From positions 1 to 36,635 of the forward strand of contig VBEO01000065.1 of assembly GCA_005881825.1 (NCBI GenBank): a stretch of DNA of 36,635 nucleotides. The letters run 5' to 3'. Below the pieces are notes generated by a model. It was not told the DNA's origin, ran no database searches, and worked only from the letters and a program-made list of their open reading frames with translations. The position numbers and the translations under genes are program-made. Positions 33,294 to 36,635 of this stretch are shown here, piece by piece (positions within the stretch are counted from its first letter, which is position 1; each line of letters starts with the position of its first letter). This DNA is from Chloroflexota bacterium (GTDB taxonomy: Bacteria; Chloroflexota; Dormibacteria; Dormibacterales; Dormibacteraceae).

Positions 33294-33303
33294 GACTGCG
33301 CGA

Positions 33304-33340
33304 GGGCCGGTGGTCCCGCCGTGATGGGGACCGTCGGCCC
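33304..33340. promoter_or_regulatory. Two DosR-box-like sites forming one large inverted repeat
   Basis: GGGCCGGTGGTCCC (33304-33317) and GGGACCGTCGGCCC (33327-33340) each fit GGGNC-N4-GNCCC exactly, with centres 23 bp apart. They also pair with each other over 14 positions with two mismatches around a 9-nt loop, so a terminator hairpin for the convergent operons is the alternative reading. No U-run follows on either side. Confidence 0.45.
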
Positions 33341-33500
33341 TGCCAATCACGAGCCAGCACAGTCATGCTGTCGTCAGGGTCCCGAGAAACCCCGTCCTGG
33401 TTAGACCACGAGCGGACACCACGGACAAAAAGGTGAGGAATGAGCCGTCTGGCACCGAACGAGGTCTCGGGACCCGCTTGTTGTCGGCAGCCATCCGAGG
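33341..33500. other. Intergenic stretch with an 11-bp inverted repeat; possible small RNA
   Basis: The region lies between convergent operons. GGGTCCCGAGA (33377-33387) and its exact complement TCTCGGGACCC (33465-33475) enclose 77 bp. AAAAAGGTGAGGA precedes an ATG at 33440, but the 83-codon frame there mostly runs antisense to the kinase gene and has no protein-like character. No known RNA family is recognised. Confidence 0.3.
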
Positions 33501-35288
33501 TTAGAGCGGAATCCGGATGCGGACCGTGGTTCCCTGGTCGGCCTCTGATTCCAGGGCCAGGCTCCCGCCCAGGGAAGCCGTCCGCTCGCGCAGGTTGCGG
33601 AGACCCTGGCCGCCGCCGTGCCCGTCCTTGGGGTCGAATCCACGTCCATCGTCGTCGACCTCGAGCAGCGCCAGGTCCTGCTCCTCGCTGAGGGTCACGC
33701 GACACGTGGTCGCGCCCGCGTGGCGCGTGACGTTCGAGAGCATCTCTCGCAGCAGCTGCACGACATCGGCCGCTCGGCTGGCCAGCTGGGCGGCGACGCT
33801 GGCGTCGATGTGGGTGACCACGGTGACGCCGGACTCACGTTCGGCGTCGGCGGCCAGCTTCTGCAGCGCCTGGGCGAGCTGGCGGTCCGCCAGGATCCCC
33901 GGTCGCAGTCCGAAGATGTAGTTGCGCAGGTCGCGGATGGCGCGGTCGATCTCCACCACCGATCCGTCGATCCGCTGCTCGAGCTCGGGATCGCCGGTCC
34001 GCATGGCGGCAGCCTGCAAGTTCATACCTACCGCGAACAGTGACTGGATCACGCCGTCATGCAGTTCGCGGCCGATGCGTTCGCGTTCCTCCATCAGGTC
34101 CAGCCGCCGCAGCTCGTCTCTCGCCCGCCCGTACTCGATGGCAACCGCGGCCTGGGAGGCGCACAGCTCGACGACCTGGCGGTCCGCGGCGCCCAGCGCG
34201 GTCCCGCCCGCTCGGTTGGCGACCCTGAGCACGCCCAGGCTCCTGCCTTCGGCCACCACCGGAACCGAGACCGCGAGCTCGCTTTCCGAATCCAGGCTGC
34301 GGACGTCGGCGGCGTCCTCCATATCCTTGCCGTCCACGGCGGCGGTGTGCAGCTCGCCGGTCACAGCGTCGGGGACGGCCAGCACTGCGAACGCCGCATC
34401 GACCAGCTCCCTGGCTCGGCGCGCGACCAGCTGCAGCACCGCCTCGGAGCTGCTGCCCGCCAGGAGGGCCTGGGCGATCTCGGTGATGGCCGCCGTGCGG
34501 TCGTTGGCCCGTTTGCGCTCGGTGGCGTCGCGGGTGATCTTGGAGAAGCCGCGGAGACTGCCACCGGGGTCGCGGAGGGAAGTGATCACGACCTCGGCCC
34601 AAAAGCGGCTGCCGTCCTTGCGCAGGCGCCAGCCTTCGGTCTGGAAGCGACCCTTGTCGGCGGCCACTCTGAGGGCGCGCTCGGGCAAGCGCCGGCGGAC
34701 GTCCTCGGGCGTATAGAAGACCGATATCGGCTGGCCCAGGATCTCCTCGGCGGCATAGCCCTTGATGCGCTCGGCACCCGAGTTCCAGCTCGCCACCCGG
34801 CCGGCCGGATCGACCATGAAGATGGCGTAGTCCTGGACTCCGTCGAGCAGTAGCTGGAAGCGCTCCCGACTCTCGCGCAGCTCCTGCTCGACGCGCGTCC
34901 GCTGGGTGGCATCACGCACCGCAGCCAGCACCAGCGAGTTGTCGCCGGCGCCGAGAGGCGCGAGCGCGATGTCCACCGGGATCTCCTTGCCCCCTTTCGA
35001 AAGCAGGTAGATCTTCAGTCCCGACCCCATCGCGCGGACCGGCATCCCGGTCTGGTGATAGCGAGCCCGGTGCTGCTCGTGGTTCTGCTGAAGGCGCGGG
35101 GGGACCAGCGCTTCCAGGGGCCTGCCCAGCAGTTCGGCCTCCTGATATCCGGACAGGACCTCCAACTGCTTGCTGCAGAAGACGATCCGCCCCCGCCTGT
35201 CGGCGACCAGGATCCCGTCGGGAAGCGCGTTCAGGACGCCGCGGTTCACCTCGAGGACTTCGAGCGCCCTGCTCACGAGGCCGCCCAT
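33501..35288 (-). CDS. PAS-PAS-GAF sensor histidine kinase (NarX/DevS type)
   Basis: 595 residues from ATG 35288; no membrane segment, so cytoplasmic. PAS 1 covers about 15-135 (NALPDGILVADRRGRIVFCSKQLEVLSGY), PAS 2 about 140-265 (YAIFMVDPAGRVASWNSGAERIKGYAAEEILG) and a GAF domain about 270-395. HisKA_3 follows with H410 in ELHDGVIQSLFAVGMNLQ. The HATPase_c domain has LREMLSNVTRHAGA (N box), DDDGRGFDP and GGGQGLRNLRERTASLGG. DevS/DosT sense O2 by a heme-bound GAF domain; I cannot assign a heme ligand here. It is divergent from the second DevR-like gene across a paired operator, so these two are the likely cognate pair. Confidence 0.92.
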   Translation of the reverse strand: MGGLVSRALEVLEVNRGVLNALPDGILVADRRGRIVFCSKQLEVLSGYQEAELLGRPLEALVPPRLQQNHEQHRARYHQTGMPVRAMGSGLKIYLLSKGGKEIPVDIALAPLGAGDNSLVLAAVRDATQRTRVEQELRESRERFQLLLDGVQDYAIFMVDPAGRVASWNSGAERIKGYAAEEILGQPISVFYTPEDVRRRLPERALRVAADKGRFQTEGWRLRKDGSRFWAEVVITSLRDPGGSLRGFSKITRDATERKRANDRTAAITEIAQALLAGSSSEAVLQLVARRARELVDAAFAVLAVPDAVTGELHTAAVDGKDMEDAADVRSLDSESELAVSVPVVAEGRSLGVLRVANRAGGTALGAADRQVVELCASQAAVAIEYGRARDELRRLDLMEERERIGRELHDGVIQSLFAVGMNLQAAAMRTGDPELEQRIDGSVVEIDRAIRDLRNYIFGLRPGILADRQLAQALQKLAADAERESGVTVVTHIDASVAAQLASRAADVVQLLREMLSNVTRHAGATTCRVTLSEEQDLALLEVDDDGRGFDPKDGHGGGQGLRNLRERTASLGGSLALESEADQGTTVRIRIPL

Positions 35289-35305
35289 TCTAGATTCGGC
35301 CGCGA

Positions 35306-35342
35306 GGTCCCACGGTCCCGCCTGCGGGGGGACCAATGGCCG
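35306..35342. promoter_or_regulatory. Paired DosR-box-like operator between the kinase and regulator copy 2
   Basis: The 14-bp sites at 35306-35319 (GGTCCCACGGTCCC) and 35329-35342 (GGGACCAATGGCCG) each match GGGNC-N4-GNCCC at 7 of 8 fixed bases, with centres 23 bp apart. The inner halves form GGTCCC-N9-GGGACC, as in the pair at 33304-33340. The location is 17 bp upstream of the kinase start and 35 bp upstream of GTG 35378. Confidence 0.45.
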
Positions 35343-35377
35343 CGTCGGAGCGCGACCGCGCATGCCATCGTCGCCGT

Positions 35378-36055
35378 GTGCCAGGAACCGCCGTCGCCAA
35401 TCGCCGTCTGCGTGTCATGGTCGTCGACGATCACGAGGTGGTCCGTGACGGTGTCCGCTCCCTGCTGAGCGCGAGCGATGACTTCACCGTGGTGGCAGAA
35501 GCCGGAGGCGTAGGCGAGGCCGTCGCGGCGGCAGCGCGCACCCAGCCCGACGTGGTCGTGATGGACGTGCGGCTGCGTGACGGCAGCGGCATCGAGGCTA
35601 CGCGCGAGATTCGCGCCAGGTGGCCCGAGATCCAGGTGTTGATGCTGACCTCGTTCGCCGACGATGAGGCCCTCTTCGCCTCCATCATGGCGGGGGCCTC
35701 AGGGTATGTGCTCAAGCAGATCCGGGGCCGTGAGCTGCTGCTGGCGGTGCGAACCGTGGGCAACGGCGGGAGCTTGCTCGACCCTCAGGTGACCGCCGGC
35801 GTCTTGCAGCGTCTCCGCCGCGGCAAGCACCTCTTCGAGGATGAACGCTTGGGCCGTTTGTCGGGCCAGGAGGAACGCATCCTCAAGCTCATCGCCGATG
35901 GCCGGACCAACCGGCAGATCGGAGAAGAGCTGGAGCTCGCCGAGAAGACGGTCAAGAACTACGTGTCCAACATCCTGGGCAAGCTCGACGTGGGACGGCG
36001 CGCCGAAGCCGCGGCCTACTTGGCCAGGCACACGCAGTTCGGCGAGACCGGCTGA
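35378..36055 (+). CDS. DevR/DosR-like NarL-family response regulator (copy 2)
   Basis: 225 residues from GTG 35378. An ATG at 35336 would add 14 residues, but it touches the operator and the added residues have no counterpart in copy 1. The receiver has VVDDHEVVRDGV, phosphoacceptor in VVVMDVRLRDGSGIEATREIRA, LMLTSFADDEALFASIMAGASGYVLKQIRG, and the LuxR-type HTH LSGQEERILKLIADGRTNRQIGEELELAEKTVKNYVSNILGKL. It is very similar to copy 1 at 30092-30751 through the whole length, including the recognition helix, so both probably bind the same sites. The final A of its stop codon is the first base of the next ATG. Confidence 0.92.
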   Translation: MPGTAVANRRLRVMVVDDHEVVRDGVRSLLSASDDFTVVAEAGGVGEAVAAAARTQPDVVVMDVRLRDGSGIEATREIRARWPEIQVLMLTSFADDEALFASIMAGASGYVLKQIRGRELLLAVRTVGNGGSLLDPQVTAGVLQRLRRGKHLFEDERLGRLSGQEERILKLIADGRTNRQIGEELELAEKTVKNYVSNILGKLDVGRRAEAAAYLARHTQFGETG

Positions 36056-36501
36056 TGTTCACCTGGCAACGTACCGAGCTGCCGCTGCCTTTTGAGGTGG
36101 TGGCGAGGGCGCTGCGCCGCGGGCCGCGAACCTGGATTCCCGACTATGTGGAAGGGCCGGGGGGAGAGGTGTTGTGCACGATCGCCATCGGTCCGCGGTT
36201 GGCGCGGACAGCGGAGATGGGGCTAGGAGCCGTTCACTCCGGTGAGGGTTGGCTGACGGTTTCGGTCAGCTGGCGAGCGGCCGAGACCGACGTTCTCTTT
36301 CCGATCTTCACCGGGGAGCTGCAAGCTGCGCGGATCTCCGACACGAGCACCGAGCTGGCTTTGGTCGGGAGCTACCAGCCGCCGCTGGGGCCGGTTGGCG
36401 AGCTCGTGGATCACGTGGTCTTGCACCGCGTGGCCAGCCGGGCGCTGGCCGGCTTCCTGGGCCGGGCCGGCGAGCTGGTCGGCGCGGCCGCGGCCGGGTA
36501 G
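36055..36501 (+). CDS. Conserved protein of unknown function (paralogue 2)
   Basis: 148 residues, translationally coupled to the regulator (TGATG). It is homologous to 32437-32868 over most of its length: IGPRLARTAEMGLG, VSVSWRAAETDVLFPIFTGELQ, STELALVGSYQPPLGPVGELVDHVVLHRVA and a C-terminal helix. The N-terminal WQRTELPLPFEVVARALRRGPRTWIPDY resembles the start of polyketide-cyclase/SRPBCC-like proteins, a weak hint only. Its repeated coupling to DevR-like genes suggests a dormancy or stress role. Confidence 0.75.
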   Translation: MFTWQRTELPLPFEVVARALRRGPRTWIPDYVEGPGGEVLCTIAIGPRLARTAEMGLGAVHSGEGWLTVSVSWRAAETDVLFPIFTGELQAARISDTSTELALVGSYQPPLGPVGELVDHVVLHRVASRALAGFLGRAGELVGAAAAG

Positions 36502-36635
36502 TCACTTTTCGGCCGGGACCTGGACCCGGTCCGATCAGGGCACTTGGTCGGTTCGAAACTCCAGCGTTTCGCGGTTGACTGATGACATCGGAAATTACTC
36601 ACCGAAAGGTGACCAAGCGTAGAGGAGGTTTCAAC
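36502..36635 (+). promoter_or_regulatory. Promoter region and ribosome site of a gene beyond the window
   Basis: GGGACCTGGACCC (36515-36527) fits GGGNC-N3-GNCCC; a weak partner (GGGCACTTGGTCGG, 36537-36550) lies about 22.5 bp on. TTGACT (36575-36580) could be a -35, though no good -10 is seen at 17 bp. AGAGGAGGTT (36621-36630) is a strong ribosome site ending 5 bp from the window edge, so a plus-strand gene should start just outside. Confidence 0.4.

Noticed and set aside
33440-33691. 83-codon plus-strand frame with a fair ribosome site (AAAAAGGTGAGGA) at the kinase 3' end
   Set aside because: About three quarters of it runs antisense to the HATPase domain and the product is Pro/Arg-rich without motif. 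I kept the region as a possible RNA instead.
35336-35377. ATG 35336 as start of regulator copy 2
   Set aside because: It abuts the proposed operator, and the added residues have no match in regulator copy 1; GTG 35378 gives a family-like N-terminus. ATG 35336 is not excluded.
36541-36570. GGTTCGAAACTCC resembling a tRNA T-arm
   Set aside because: The flanking bases do not form the 5-bp T-stem, and no acceptor, D or anticodon arm is present.

Overview
High-GC bacterial DNA with frequent GTG and TTG starts, tight ATGA/GTGA/TTGA overlaps and several apparently leaderless genes. The gene content (methylmalonyl-CoA-mutase-type enzyme, a Chloroflexus-like mesaconyl-CoA CoA-transferase, a DUF222/HNH protein, DevR/DevS-like dormancy regulators) suggests a soil-type Terrabacteria lineage such as Chloroflexota, Ca. 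Dormibacterota or Actinomycetota. This is inference; there is no rRNA or other taxonomic marker in the window. No tRNA, rRNA, CRISPR array or intact transposase was seen.

Layout. 1-1984 (minus): cobalamin-dependent acyl-CoA mutase as two genes, a large catalytic chain and a B12-binding chain cut by the window edge. 2002-7533 (plus): a crotonase-fold enzyme, then a branched-chain-amino-acid-type ABC transporter (lipoprotein, LivH, LivM, LivG, LivF). 7704-8699: K+ channel with TrkA domains. 8703-11558: Hsp20, a CDF metal transporter, a GNAT protein. 11510-13479 (minus): group II PLP decarboxylase and a second GNAT. 13556-16615 (plus): oligoendopeptidase F and an Mct-like CoA transferase. 16681-17505: secreted coiled-coil/lytic-transglycosylase-like protein. 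17634-22561: peptide-tagging type cluster of circularly permuted ATP-grasp, alpha-E protein and three transglutaminase-like proteins. 22583-26758: NfeD protease and SPFH protein, a lipoprotein intradiol dioxygenase and a lipoprotein GH3 enzyme. 26814-28681: small membrane protein, nitronate monooxygenase, frameshifted cupin. 28926-30080: DUF222/HNH gene with an SOS box over its start codon. 30092-36501: a dormancy-type module of two DevR-like regulators, a PAS-GAF sensor kinase, tandem universal stress protein, CBS-BON protein, PNPOx-like protein and two paralogous unknown proteins.

Two patterns stand out. (1) Three operon junctions (mutase large/small, livM/livG, livF/K+ channel) are split by short spacers. 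In each, a micro-ORF runs from the upstream stop to the downstream start, and the old junction sequence appears twice. In two of the three cases the copies differ almost only at synonymous positions. (2) In the dormancy module, paired sites fitting or nearly fitting GGGNC-N3/4-GNCCC lie 22-23 bp apart (centre to centre) in three intergenic regions. They resemble the mycobacterial DosR box. One pair lies between convergent genes with no obvious downstream gene, where a regulated small RNA is possible.
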